A stretch of 46,951 nt of DNA from an uncultured Luminiphilus sp. (GTDB lineage Bacteria; Pseudomonadota; Gammaproteobacteria; Pseudomonadales; Halieaceae): NCBI GenBank assembly GCA_905479205.1, contig CAJQLP010000042.1, forward strand, positions 1 to 46,951. Reading direction: 5' to 3'. The notes under the pieces are model-generated. The model worked only from the letters and a program-made list of their open reading frames with translations. It was not told the origin of the DNA and searched no databases. A program made the position numbers and the translations under genes. This document shows, piece after piece, positions 28,823 to 36,997 of the stretch (its first letter is position 1; each line of letters starts with the position of its first letter).

Positions 28823-29944
28823 TTAAGCGGCGTTTGGTGTTTGATTGTTGAGTCCGGTCACCAAACGATCTTGCCAGTAGCGCTCGGAGCCGATTGCCAA
28901 GCTGAGCAATTTCGCGCGCCGATAATAGAACTGGCAGTCAAACTCCCAAGTGAACCCCATGCCGCCGTGGGTTTGTATGTTCTCTTGTGCTGCATAGACT
29001 GACGCTTGAATGGCGGCGACTCGAGCCGTTGCTGCCGCAAGAGGAAGTTGATCGCTGCCGATAGCCAATGCCCAAGCACCGAAGTAGGCGTTACTTCGAG
29101 CGAGAGTATTCTTAACGTACATACCTGCGAGCTTATGTTTTATAGCCTGAAACGAGCCGATTGGACGGCCGAAGGCATACCGTTGTTTTGCGTATTCGCA
29201 GGCTTGTTCTAGCGCCACATCAGCAATACCCAGCTGTTCCCAAGCCACTAACACCGCTGCTCGATCCAGCAGTTCTTGGATGCTCGCCCAATCGGTGGTT
29301 TTCCCTGTCAGCACTTCTGCAGGGCTGCTATTGAATTGGACCGCACTGTGGCCCCGTGAGAAGTCGAGGCTGCGTAGCGATGAGTGCACAACTGTAGGAT
29401 GCGTTGCATCACATGCGCACAAGACCAGTTCGTCATCGGCATTCTTTGCGAGGACGATTATGAGAGTGCTAATGGCGCTGTCCGCTACCGGTTGTTTTTG
29501 CCCGGTCAATGTATCCTCGTGAAAGCGCGTGCTAATTGAGTGTTCCGATAGCTGTCCTGGCCGTTCGGTCATGGCAACGGTGGCGATCATTTCCCCTGAT
29601 GCGAGTAGAGGGAGCCAGCGCGCTTTTTGTTGCTCACTGCCAAACTGAAGAATGGCTTCGGTGGCTAAGTAAACGGAAGACGAAAAGGGCAGCGGCGCGA
29701 CAACGCGCCCCAGTTCTTCCGCAATGATGGCGAGTTCATAGTAGCTCAGCCCCAAACCACCATACTGTTCAGGAATAGTTGTCGCCATCCAGCCCATATC
29801 GGCTACGTTTTGCCAAAGTTCGGCGTCATAGTCAGCATCACTCTCCAGTACGTTACGGGTGACTGCGGGTGGGCAGTGTTGCGCTAAAAACCCCCGAGCT
29901 TGTTCTCGTAACATGAGCTGTTCGTCGGAAAATTCGAAATTCAT
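28823..29944 (-). CDS. Acyl-CoA dehydrogenase, smaller partner
   Basis: The 373-residue acyl-CoA dehydrogenase begins FEFSDEQLMLREQARGFLA with an intact N-terminal domain (MGWMATTIPEQYGGLGLSYYE). It ends with the HGGMGFTWEFDCQFYYRRAK block common in the FadE27/ChsE5-like class. The middle domain is weakly conserved (TVAMTERPGQ replaces the usual TEP-G-GSD pattern) and no clear catalytic Glu is seen in DRAAVLVAWEQLG. It may therefore be the less active or FAD-binding half of a pair with the next gene, 26 bases away. It is the first gene of this pair and is preceded by the patatin gene 57 bases upstream. Confidence 0.9.
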   Translation of the reverse strand: MNFEFSDEQLMLREQARGFLAQHCPPAVTRNVLESDADYDAELWQNVADMGWMATTIPEQYGGLGLSYYELAIIAEELGRVVAPLPFSSSVYLATEAILQFGSEQQKARWLPLLASGEMIATVAMTERPGQLSEHSISTRFHEDTLTGQKQPVADSAISTLIIVLAKNADDELVLCACDATHPTVVHSSLRSLDFSRGHSAVQFNSSPAEVLTGKTTDWASIQELLDRAAVLVAWEQLGIADVALEQACEYAKQRYAFGRPIGSFQAIKHKLAGMYVKNTLARSNAYFGAWALAIGSDQLPLAAATARVAAIQASVYAAQENIQTHGGMGFTWEFDCQFYYRRAKLLSLAIGSERYWQDRLVTGLNNQTPNAA

Positions 29945-30001
29945 AGGTAGTTCACCGGCAGTGCTAGAGTGACGTCATAGTAGCAAAACGAGCCGCTGTG
30001 A

Positions 30002-31087
30002 CTAGAGTGGGTGGACATGGTCAAGCCAATCATTTTTCAAAATGCGATCGGCCAAGCAGTCTGCTAATTCCTGACTCCGGGTAAGGACTTCTTGCCAGTC
30101 TCTAATGCGCTGGTCGGGTTGATTGCGATAGCGCTTAAAATCGCTGCGATCGGGAATTTTGCTATTGGGAAGTGTCGCAATCCACTCATCGGTGGGGCAG
30201 ATAACAAGGTGGCGTCCCATGGCGGTTGGTCGCCTCCAGGGTATGTTTTTATCAAGCCATCCCGTCACGCAGCGTTTTGAAAAGTGGGGCATAAGTACAA
30301 TACCCTCATCAGCCAGAGGGAGATCCATGTGGTAATCAATTAGCCCCCCATCGCGATAACCGTCATTACCGTTTACGCAAATCTTTTCCAATACGAATGG
30401 AATAGAGCCACTGGCAAGAAGAGCATCAGTCAAATTACTCGGCGTAAGCGCCTGCATGTGAGTGTTGAAACTGGGAAATGGCTGATGAGTAAAACGGTGT
30501 CTGGGATCTGCGAAAACATGTCGATGCAGATGCTGAGATAAACGATCCCTTGATAGCATATTAGCGAGGAAGGCTTGGCTAAAGCCCATGACTAAACGTG
30601 CTCGCTTATCACTACTAGTAGCCCCTTGGCAGTGCGCTGTGATGATGTTAAGTCTGGCCCAGTCATGTCCCAGTGTTGCTTCGGCACCATTATTGCCCAG
30701 TAATTGCTCAACGATATTTCGTGCGACTTCTGTAACTTCGGTAATTGTCGGATGATCGCTGTACTGCTGTTCAACGTAAAGTGTGGCGAGGGTCGTGATG
30801 GCGTCGACGGGGGACTTTTGGGTGGCCGCGGCGAAGCGCCAACTTCCTATCGATGATCCTATTAACGGTAGTGGTGTTTTACGCTGCGCCAGCCAACTGC
30901 CAAAAATCAATTTATCCATTGCAGCTAACACGAGCCACTTTGGTCCGCCAGCTGCACCCGCCACTGCGCCGAGTGAGTGTGGCGAGAGTCCTTCCCGCTG
31001 AAGAATATCCAGTGCGAGCGGACCCGCTTTAAATGCCAGCGGAATTAGAGAGGAATTTTGTCGCGTCACAACAGAGTCCCGATTCAT
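30002..31087 (-). CDS. Patatin-like phospholipase family protein
   Basis: The 361-residue protein with a Ser-Asp dyad of the patatin type. The oxyanion-like glycine run GAAGGPKW is near residue 45, the nucleophile elbow GSSIGSW places Ser79 at the GxSxG position, and DGG at 246-248 carries the catalytic Asp in GYRDGGLIDYH. No signal peptide is seen, so it should act in the cytoplasm or at the inner membrane as a lipid acyl hydrolase. It precedes the acyl-CoA dehydrogenase pair on the same strand at 57 bases, which fits release of fatty acids for oxidation. It is distinct from the second patatin at 43185-44132, which has the canonical DGGGIRG start. Confidence 0.8.
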   Translation of the reverse strand: MNRDSVVTRQNSSLIPLAFKAGPLALDILQREGLSPHSLGAVAGAAGGPKWLVLAAMDKLIFGSWLAQRKTPLPLIGSSIGSWRFAAATQKSPVDAITTLATLYVEQQYSDHPTITEVTEVARNIVEQLLGNNGAEATLGHDWARLNIITAHCQGATSSDKRARLVMGFSQAFLANMLSRDRLSQHLHRHVFADPRHRFTHQPFPSFNTHMQALTPSNLTDALLASGSIPFVLEKICVNGNDGYRDGGLIDYHMDLPLADEGIVLMPHFSKRCVTGWLDKNIPWRRPTAMGRHLVICPTDEWIATLPNSKIPDRSDFKRYRNQPDQRIRDWQEVLTRSQELADCLADRILKNDWLDHVHPL

Positions 31088-31184
31088 TAAATAGGCGATC
31101 GTAAGCCTGAGTTACGGTCAGTTCACGCCGATTAGCTTACATTAACTGACTAACTAATAGGTGGCGTTATTCACGCATCATTCG

Positions 31185-31228
31185 CGGTACTGTCTCGGTA
31201 CTGCCTCGGTACTGTCTCGGTACTGCCT
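31185..31228 (+). repeat. Tandem 11-bp repeat, four copies, upstream of the BCCT gene
   Basis: Four head-to-tail copies of CGGTACTGYCT, where Y alternates T, C, T, C, so the array is also two perfect copies of a 22-bp unit. The period is close to one helical turn. It lies in the 209-base gap between the divergent patatin and BCCT genes, ending 68 bases before the BCCT start. The copies have no spacers and the array is not CRISPR. Confidence 0.9.
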
Positions 31229-31296
31229 CAGGGCTACGTGCAGCGCCGCCCAGCATCCGTTACGATGAATGACACTCTCGTTGTTTGGTTTTTTTT

Positions 31297-32826
31297 ATGT
31301 CCGGTACTACGCATGCTGTCGCCGATCGAGCAAGTCGTTCAGGTGTGACCACGATTGCGGCGTCTCTGATCTGTTGTTTTCTGGCACTTTTTTTTTATGA
31401 CGAACAGATATTCTCGAATCTAGTCAGTCACAGTTTTAATTGGAGCGCACAATACTTCGGCTTGTTCTGGCAGATACTGCTGTTGGTCAATTTTGCAATT
31501 GCACTGTTCGTGGCAACAAGACCTAGTGCGGGTCATCGATTAGGCAATTTGACGGCGCCCGAGTTCCCTCTTTTCCAATGGATTGCGATGGTGCTGTGTA
31601 CTCTGCTTGCCGGTGGCGGCGTTTTCTGGGCCGCTGCAGAGCCCGTTGCACACTTTGTTTCACCCCCGCCGTTATTTGAGGGCGTGCAGCCTGAGTCCGC
31701 GAAAGCGGTTAAGTACGCGCTTGCACAATCGTTTCTTCATTGGGGCTTTTTGGCATGGTCAATTTTAGGTAGTCTCGGCGCGGTTATTTTGATGCGCCTC
31801 CACTACGAGCGCGGGCTACCACTGGCTCCTCGGACGTTGCTTTATCCCTTGTTGGGGGAGAAGGGCGTTCATGGGCGTTGGGGCGACACAGCGGACCTGG
31901 TCTCAGTTTTGGCGGTGTTTGCAGGTACAGTAGGTCCTATCGGTTTTTTGGGCTTACAAGTTAGCTACGGCATGAGTGAGCTGTATGGCACGAGTGATTC
32001 AAAAACTGCTCAGCTAGCCACCATTGCGTTACTGATGGTTGTCTATCTCACCTCTGCGGTTAGCGGTATGCACAAGGGCATTCAAATACTCAGCCGCTTA
32101 AATATTTTGCTCGGGATTACCTTGCTGGCATTCTTGCTGCTCGCGGGGCCGACCCATTTTATTGTGTCAAGTTTTGGTGAAGCGCTGTCGGTTCATCTAC
32201 GATGGTTTTTTGAGCAGGCGTTGTACCGTGGTGACGCGGGATTATTGAGCGATCCGGGCTGGTTATCGTCATGGACAGTCTTTTTTTGGGGCTGGTTTAT
32301 TGGTTACAGCCCCATGATGGCTATCTTTATTGCCCGTATTAGTCGTGGTCGAACTGCGCGGGAGGTGATTTTACTGATGTCTTTTGTCGCCCCCCTTTTG
32401 ACGATGATGTGGTTTTCTATTCTCGGGGGAGCAGGGCTCGGTATTGAACTGCGTTTCCCTGGCGCAATCACCGGGCCTTTCGAAGGATTTAACCTGCCAG
32501 CTGCGTTGTTAGCCATCACTGAAGCTATGCCTTTAAATGAACTGGTATCTGCGCTGTTTCTTGTGCTGACGGTGTTGTTCGTGGCTACCACCGGGGATTC
32601 AATGACGTACAGTTTGGCGGTGGTGTCATCGGGCGTTGAGCATCCTCCGCGCTGGTTGCGGTTATTTTGGGGTTTGGCGATGGGTTTCACGGCGATGGTC
32701 TTGCTAGCCGGCCCCACTGGCGGCATTGGCAAACTGCAGAGCTTCATAGTGGTAACGGCAGTGCCGGTATCAATTCTACTCGTGCCATCGCTATGGGGTG
32801 TATTTTCTGCACTTCGCCGCAAATAA
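31297..32826 (+). CDS. BCCT family transporter (betaine/choline/carnitine type)
   Basis: The 509-residue membrane protein with about 12 helices is of the betaine-choline-carnitine transporter family. VFWAAAEPVAHF is the TM4 signature, and FIARISRGRTAREVI follows the TM8 box as in BetP-like transporters. The TM8 box reads WGWFIGYSP (Trp331, Trp333, Phe334, Tyr337), where many members have WAWWIAWSP, so two Trp are replaced by other aromatics. It imports quaternary-amine or sulfonium solutes such as betaine or DMSP by ion symport; which is unknown. The N- and C-terminal tails are short, arguing against BetP-like osmosensing. ATG 31297 has no clear ribosome site; a TTG four codons upstream is possible. 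Confidence 0.93.
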   Translation: MSGTTHAVADRASRSGVTTIAASLICCFLALFFYDEQIFSNLVSHSFNWSAQYFGLFWQILLLVNFAIALFVATRPSAGHRLGNLTAPEFPLFQWIAMVLCTLLAGGGVFWAAAEPVAHFVSPPPLFEGVQPESAKAVKYALAQSFLHWGFLAWSILGSLGAVILMRLHYERGLPLAPRTLLYPLLGEKGVHGRWGDTADLVSVLAVFAGTVGPIGFLGLQVSYGMSELYGTSDSKTAQLATIALLMVVYLTSAVSGMHKGIQILSRLNILLGITLLAFLLLAGPTHFIVSSFGEALSVHLRWFFEQALYRGDAGLLSDPGWLSSWTVFFWGWFIGYSPMMAIFIARISRGRTAREVILLMSFVAPLLTMMWFSILGGAGLGIELRFPGAITGPFEGFNLPAALLAITEAMPLNELVSALFLVLTVLFVATTGDSMTYSLAVVSSGVEHPPRWLRLFWGLAMGFTAMVLLAGPTGGIGKLQSFIVVTAVPVSILLVPSLWGVFSALRRK

Positions 32827-32912
32827 GTTAACACCTTGGTCTCAGCGTTACTCTAGGTAGGGTTCGACGCTGTTGGCGCACCCGATGCACCACCGGGTCA
32901 CGTCATTTTGGC

Positions 32913-32940
32913 TTGACCCGCGCGTTCGAATAGCTATACT
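32913..32940 (+). promoter_or_regulatory. Sigma-70 promoter of tRNA-Arg
   Basis: TTGACC (32913-32918) and TATACT (32935-32940) are separated by 16 bases and followed by a GC-rich discriminator (ACGCCGC), the arrangement expected of growth-rate-controlled stable RNA promoters. Transcription would start around 32947, a few bases before the tRNA. Confidence 0.8.
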
Positions 32941-32952
32941 ACGCCGCTCTTC

Positions 32953-33029
32953 GCGCCCGTAGCTCAGCTGGATAGAGTACCTGACTACGAATCAGGCGGT
33001 CGCACGTTCGAATCGTGCCGGGCGCGCCA
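32953..33029 (+). tRNA. tRNA-Arg(ACG)
   Basis: The 77-base cloverleaf with encoded CCA. The acceptor stem is GCGCCCG/CGGGCGC, the D arm is GCTC-AGCTGGATA-GAGT, the anticodon stem is CCTGA/TCAGG with loop CTACGAA and anticodon ACG (32987-32989), and the T arm is GCACG-TTCGAAT-CGTGC. The wobble A would be edited to inosine to read CGU, CGC and CGA. It is a single gene with its own promoter and terminator. Confidence 0.97.
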
Positions 33030-33079
33030 TTATTAACTTGCTGAATAAAGTTGTTGAAAAGCAGCAAGGGCGTATAAAG

Positions 33080-33107
33080 CCAACACGACACGTGTTGGTT
33101 TTTTTTT
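33080..33107 (+). terminator. Rho-independent terminator after tRNA-Arg
   Basis: The stem CCAACACG/CGTGTTGG with loop ACA (33080-33098) is followed by nine T residues. It lies 51 bases past the tRNA 3' end. Confidence 0.93.
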
Positions 33108-33219
33108 GCCTCAGTTGAACCGCGGCTGGTTTCGCAATTCCACTATTGGCACGACTTCTTTCGGGCTTTCTCTCTCGGGCTGTCTCGGTCGGGCTTGTAG
33201 GCTAACGGTGCTCATCATT

Positions 33220-33240
33220 GGGATCGCGCGCGGCGATCCC
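33220..33240. other. 8-bp GC-rich hairpin after the HD-domain gene
   Basis: The inverted repeat GGGATCGC/GCGATCCC with a five-base loop lies 13 bases past the stop of the minus-strand HD gene. No T tract follows on either strand, so it is a weak terminator or mRNA-end stabiliser at best. Confidence 0.4.
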
Positions 33241-33253
33241 AACTAATTAGGCT

Positions 33254-33841
33254 TCATTCACTGTCAGTCAAATACAAAGACTGCTTAGGCTTTTCAAAGA
33301 CCCTCGCGAGCATGGGTTCAAAAAAAGACAGCGGGTAGGTTTCTGCATCGGGATCAAACGCTGGCGCATCATATTTTTCAATAAATTCTAAGGTTCGATC
33401 GTAATGTGGATGCTCTTTATATTCGTCTCGCAGGTTTTTATTCAGGCCTAGATACTCGAAGAAATAATAACCTTGGAAAATAGCATGGTGCTTCACCATC
33501 CAGTGATTGGCTTCACTGATATAAGGCTCAAGAATAGTTGCTGCGACGTCTGCGTGATTAGCCGGTCCCAAAGTGTCACCGATATCGTGAAGCAGGGCAC
33601 AAACAACGTATTCTTCGTCCTTGCCATCCTTATGGGCCAGTGTTGCGGTCTGCAGACAATGGGTAAGTCGATCGACAGGAAACCCGCCGTCATCACCGTC
33701 TAGAAGCATTAAGTGGCTGACAATACGCTCATTAAGCGTTGCACGACATTTAAGTGCTTCGGTCCCGATAATAGCCCAATCCTCCGCGGTACCGTCCTCC
33801 ATGTGATGAAATGCGGCCTTCTTCGGTAATGCTTGATTCAT
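33254..33841 (-). CDS. HD-domain protein, possible mixed-valent di-iron oxygenase of the PhnZ/MIOX type
   Basis: The product has 195 residues from the ATG at 33841, which follows AAGGAG; the extra 33 in-frame codons upstream lack support. The metal ligands of an HD domain are present as His61 (LTHCLQTA), His85-Asp86 (LLHDIGD), His96 (NHADVAA), His118/119 (VKHHAIFQGYY) and Asp158 (KYDAPAF). Having two extra His between HD and the final Asp is the pattern of di-iron HD proteins such as PhnZ and myo-inositol oxygenase, not of simple mononuclear phosphohydrolases. The 24-residue spacing from the first His to HD matches PhnZ. No phosphonate genes are nearby. A hydrolase remains possible; the substrate is unknown. 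Confidence 0.8.
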   Translation of the reverse strand: MNQALPKKAAFHHMEDGTAEDWAIIGTEALKCRATLNERIVSHLMLLDGDDGGFPVDRLTHCLQTATLAHKDGKDEEYVVCALLHDIGDTLGPANHADVAATILEPYISEANHWMVKHHAIFQGYYFFEYLGLNKNLRDEYKEHPHYDRTLEFIEKYDAPAFDPDAETYPLSFFEPMLARVFEKPKQSLYLTDSE

Positions 33842-34034
33842 TTTTTCTCCTTTTCGCGGTTTAGCCCAAGGACTACCTTGTGGGCCTAACTCTATGCGTT
33901 CATACGTTTCTGCGCAAAGCGTAGCCGAAGCTAGGTTCAATATGCAATGTATTCAGACAATGAGAGGCGCGTATAAGCAAGTCGAAACAGTCTGTGATTC
34001 TGAAATGTTGAGTCGTGACGTTGCCGTTCTGGTA

Positions 34035-35297
34035 TCAGCTATTGTCGTATGCATTTTTCACTGTCTCAGCAATGATGTTAAGGCCGATCGTTACAACGTC
34101 ATTGGGTGCGGCATAGTTGACGCGGATACATTCGTTGCGATGCTGCCAATCGTCATTCAGGCCCGGAAAGAAGTGGTGTCCCGGGATGATATAGACCCCT
34201 TTTTTGACCAAGCGCGCATACAGCTCGGCGCTAGATATGGGTAAATCCTCGAACCAAAGCCAAAGGAATAGCGCACCTTCTGCGCGGTGAACCCGCACGG
34301 GTAAATTGCCCATTGCACGCCTAACCTCAGACAGAGCGTGCGCTACCTTGCTCTGATAAAACGGTCGAATAGATTCATTGCACAGACGCATCAGATCGCC
34401 GCGCTGTAGTAATGCCGCTGCTAGGGTCGGCCCGACTCGGCCTGGAGAAAGGCTATTGATAGCGTTTGCGTTGCGAATAAGTCGAGTAATGCTTGGGTCA
34501 GCGACAACAATGCCTGTTCGTAAACCGGGCAGACCGAGTTTCGATAAGCTCAAGCAGAGAATGATCCCATCGTCCCATAACGGTTTGGCGTCGGTAAAAA
34601 TCATCCCGGGAAAGGGGAGGCCATACGCGCCGTCAATAATAAGAGGAACGCCGGCCGTTTGGCAGCGAGCCCTAAGGCGGGTCAGTTCAGCATCACTGAT
34701 TACGTTACCCGTGGGGTTTGTCGGACGTGAAACGCAAACCGCACCGTGACGCATAGGGTCGATCACGAGTTGGTCAAAGTCGACGTGATACTTAAAAGTG
34801 TGCTCATCTAAACACTCGATCGTGGCACGGTGGCCCTCAAAAATATCCTCCTCTGCCAGGCCAACGTCCGCATAGCCGACATACTCGGGTGTGATGGGTA
34901 AAAGAATTTTTTTAAAATGACCGTCAGGAAACTGCCCCGCTAAGCAGTTGAACAGCAGGCCAAAGCTACTTTGACTGCCATTTGTAATGGCGATGTTGTC
35001 AGCATCAATATGCCAACCAAATTGCTCGTGGAGCATATTTGCCAGAGCGTGACAAAAGGCGTCGTTACCTTGTGGGTTGTCGTATTCCCCGACCATTTGC
35101 CCAAAGCGCGAGGCGTCGTTAAGTATTTCAGACAGCGCCTCCTTGAAAACGGCTTCGACTTCCGGGATGTGTGCAGGGTTGCCACCTCCTAACATGTAAA
35201 CTGGGGGTGGCGCTGAGCGCGCTTTCCCGAGATCATCCATGAGTTGAACGGTACCGGTATCTTGCTGGAATCGTTGTGCAAAGCGAGAAAACTGCAT
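34035..35297 (-). CDS. avtA: Valine-pyruvate transaminase
   Basis: The 420-residue fold-type I PLP aminotransferase resembles E. coli AvtA from the start: FSRFAQRFQQDTGTVQLMDDLG and MLGGGNPAHIPEVE. The PLP lysine lies in LSLSKLGLPGLRTGIV, SRPTNPTGNV is the Asp/Asn substrate loop, and RVNYAAP holds the carboxylate-binding Arg region. AvtA moves amino groups between valine or alanine and their oxoacids. The start at 35297 was chosen by similarity to the E. coli N-terminus; a GTG at 35312 would add five residues. It is divergent from the thiolase-like gene and precedes the HD gene by 193 bases on the same strand. Confidence 0.92.
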   Translation of the reverse strand: MQFSRFAQRFQQDTGTVQLMDDLGKARSAPPPVYMLGGGNPAHIPEVEAVFKEALSEILNDASRFGQMVGEYDNPQGNDAFCHALANMLHEQFGWHIDADNIAITNGSQSSFGLLFNCLAGQFPDGHFKKILLPITPEYVGYADVGLAEEDIFEGHRATIECLDEHTFKYHVDFDQLVIDPMRHGAVCVSRPTNPTGNVISDAELTRLRARCQTAGVPLIIDGAYGLPFPGMIFTDAKPLWDDGIILCLSLSKLGLPGLRTGIVVADPSITRLIRNANAINSLSPGRVGPTLAAALLQRGDLMRLCNESIRPFYQSKVAHALSEVRRAMGNLPVRVHRAEGALFLWLWFEDLPISSAELYARLVKKGVYIIPGHHFFPGLNDDWQHRNECIRVNYAAPNDVVTIGLNIIAETVKNAYDNS

Positions 35298-35408
35298 TAG
35301 CCTGTCGGTCACCCCTGAAGCTGGTCAAAGTTTATGGACCACACAGCATTGTGTAGGTCCGAAAGCAGGCGCTAAGCTTACGTAAATTACAAGGAATCAA
35401 AAGCTGTA

Positions 35409-36962
35409 ATGTCGCAAATATCACCGACTACACCCGTTTTAATCGGCATCGCTCAGTATACGGAGCGGTTAGACGACCTTCACTATCAAGCCCTTTCGCC
35501 CGTAGCGATAACGGCGCAAGCCGCACGGCTTGCCCTGCAGGACTGCGGTGGGAGCAGTATTGGGAAAATGATTGACACAATTATGACTGCACGCACTTTC
35601 GAGGATTCGACGCCTGCATTAGCCTTTCCTCACGGGCGCTCTGACAACTTTCCGCGTTCTGTGTGCAAGCGCTTAGATATAACACCCGCATCTGCGGTAT
35701 GGGCCATGTCCGGCGGTGATTCTCCTCAAAAGATGGTAGTCGAGGCATGCGAGCGTATCGCAGAGGGTCTCAGCAGTGCCGTACTGATCTGTGGTGGTGA
35801 AGCCATGTCTACGGCTGGGGCATTGATTAAGGCTGGCAAAACGGTCGATTGGTCAGAAACAGTTGATGAATCCGTGGATGACCGCGGTGAAGGCATTGAT
35901 TATGTGAGTCACGATGAATTGGCGCATGGTCTGATCACACCTCCTCTTTTTCATGGCTTGATCGAAAATGCACGGCGGGGCCGAAGTCAGTGCGCTTTTG
36001 AAGAATGGGTGTCGCGGATGGGTGAATTGTTTGCGCCTTTTAGCCAGGTTGCCTCTACTAACCCCTATTCTTGTCAGCCTGGGGTAAGTTACACAGCAAG
36101 CGAGTTAGCTACTGTTGGTGAGCACAACAGAATGATTGCTCATCCTTACCCCCAGCGTTTAATCGCTCGCGATAAAGTGAACCAAAGTGCGGCATTGGTT
36201 GTTGTATCAACGGCCACCGCGGATGTGCTCAATGTACCTACGGAGCGGCGCATCTACCTCAAGGGGTATGCACACGCGAGGGAGCGAGCCGTTATTGAGC
36301 GGCCCGATATCGGCGAGGCAAGGTCCGCTGGATTGACCATAAATGCCGCGCTCAGCGCTGCCAATGTATCTCTCGATGATATAGTGTTTTTCGATTTTTA
36401 TAGCTGTTTTCCTGTTGCTGTAGCTAATGCCATCGAGGCCGTGGGTTTAGCGGCGAATGATTCTCGAGGGCTTACGCTCACGGGTGGGCTACCGTACTTT
36501 GGAGGGCCCGGCAATAACTACTCTATGCACGCCATTGTTGAGGTAGTTGATCGGCTTCGTAAAGGGCAGGGGCGATATGGCATGGTGGCGGCTAATGGCG
36601 GGTTTTTGTCGAAATATGCCGTTGGCGTATACAGTACCCTGGCAGAGAATTTTAATCATTGCGATAGTGCTGCTGTTCAGGCGGAGGTCGACGCGCTGTC
36701 TTCTCCAACGTTCAATCGATCGCCAGAGGGAGAAGGTCGAATCGAAACGTATACGCTTAGCTATGATCGCGAGGGCAACGCTAAATCTGCTGTTATTGTC
36801 GGGCGCTTAAATACGACTAATGAGCGCTTTATTGCAATGACACCCAAAGGAAATCGAGAGATAGCCGAGGAATTAGCAACATGCGAACCACTAGGTCTTA
36901 GTGTATCGGTGGTGACTGATGCTCACGTGAATTATTTTCAGTTAATGAATGAATCCGAGTAA
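35409..36962 (+). CDS. Thiolase-like acetyl-CoA acetyltransferase family protein, atypical active site
   Basis: The 517-residue thiolase-fold protein is of the long form usually named acetyl-CoA acetyltransferase. The two-domain start PVLIGIAQYTERLDD and the C-terminal GGLPYFGGPGNNYSMHAIVE fit that family. The canonical N-terminal nucleophile (Cys in NxxCASG) is not present: the matching loop reads SGGDSPQK (residues 101-108), with Asp/Ser instead. A Cys does occur in FFDFYSCFPVAV, where SCP-x thiolases have HDCF. The protein may therefore use a different nucleophile or not be a classical thiolase. A crotonase gene follows after 35 bases, so an operon is likely. Confidence 0.85.
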   Translation: MSQISPTTPVLIGIAQYTERLDDLHYQALSPVAITAQAARLALQDCGGSSIGKMIDTIMTARTFEDSTPALAFPHGRSDNFPRSVCKRLDITPASAVWAMSGGDSPQKMVVEACERIAEGLSSAVLICGGEAMSTAGALIKAGKTVDWSETVDESVDDRGEGIDYVSHDELAHGLITPPLFHGLIENARRGRSQCAFEEWVSRMGELFAPFSQVASTNPYSCQPGVSYTASELATVGEHNRMIAHPYPQRLIARDKVNQSAALVVVSTATADVLNVPTERRIYLKGYAHARERAVIERPDIGEARSAGLTINAALSAANVSLDDIVFFDFYSCFPVAVANAIEAVGLAANDSRGLTLTGGLPYFGGPGNNYSMHAIVEVVDRLRKGQGRYGMVAANGGFLSKYAVGVYSTLAENFNHCDSAAVQAEVDALSSPTFNRSPEGEGRIETYTLSYDREGNAKSAVIVGRLNTTNERFIAMTPKGNREIAEELATCEPLGLSVSVVTDAHVNYFQLMNESE

Positions 36963-36997
36963 ACTTTTCTAACGATAATTTATAGCAGGAGAATTGC

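Noticed and set aside
31185-31228. Repeat array as a CRISPR fragment
   Set aside because: Copies are 11 bases, contiguous and without spacers, and there are no cas genes.
32304-32834. 176-codon open frame antisense to the BCCT gene
   Set aside because: It mirrors a conserved membrane protein gene and shows no family features.
32953-33029. tRNA-Arg as an integration site for a genomic island
   Set aside because: No integrase, no duplicated tRNA 3' end recognised nearby, and ordinary metabolic genes on both sides.
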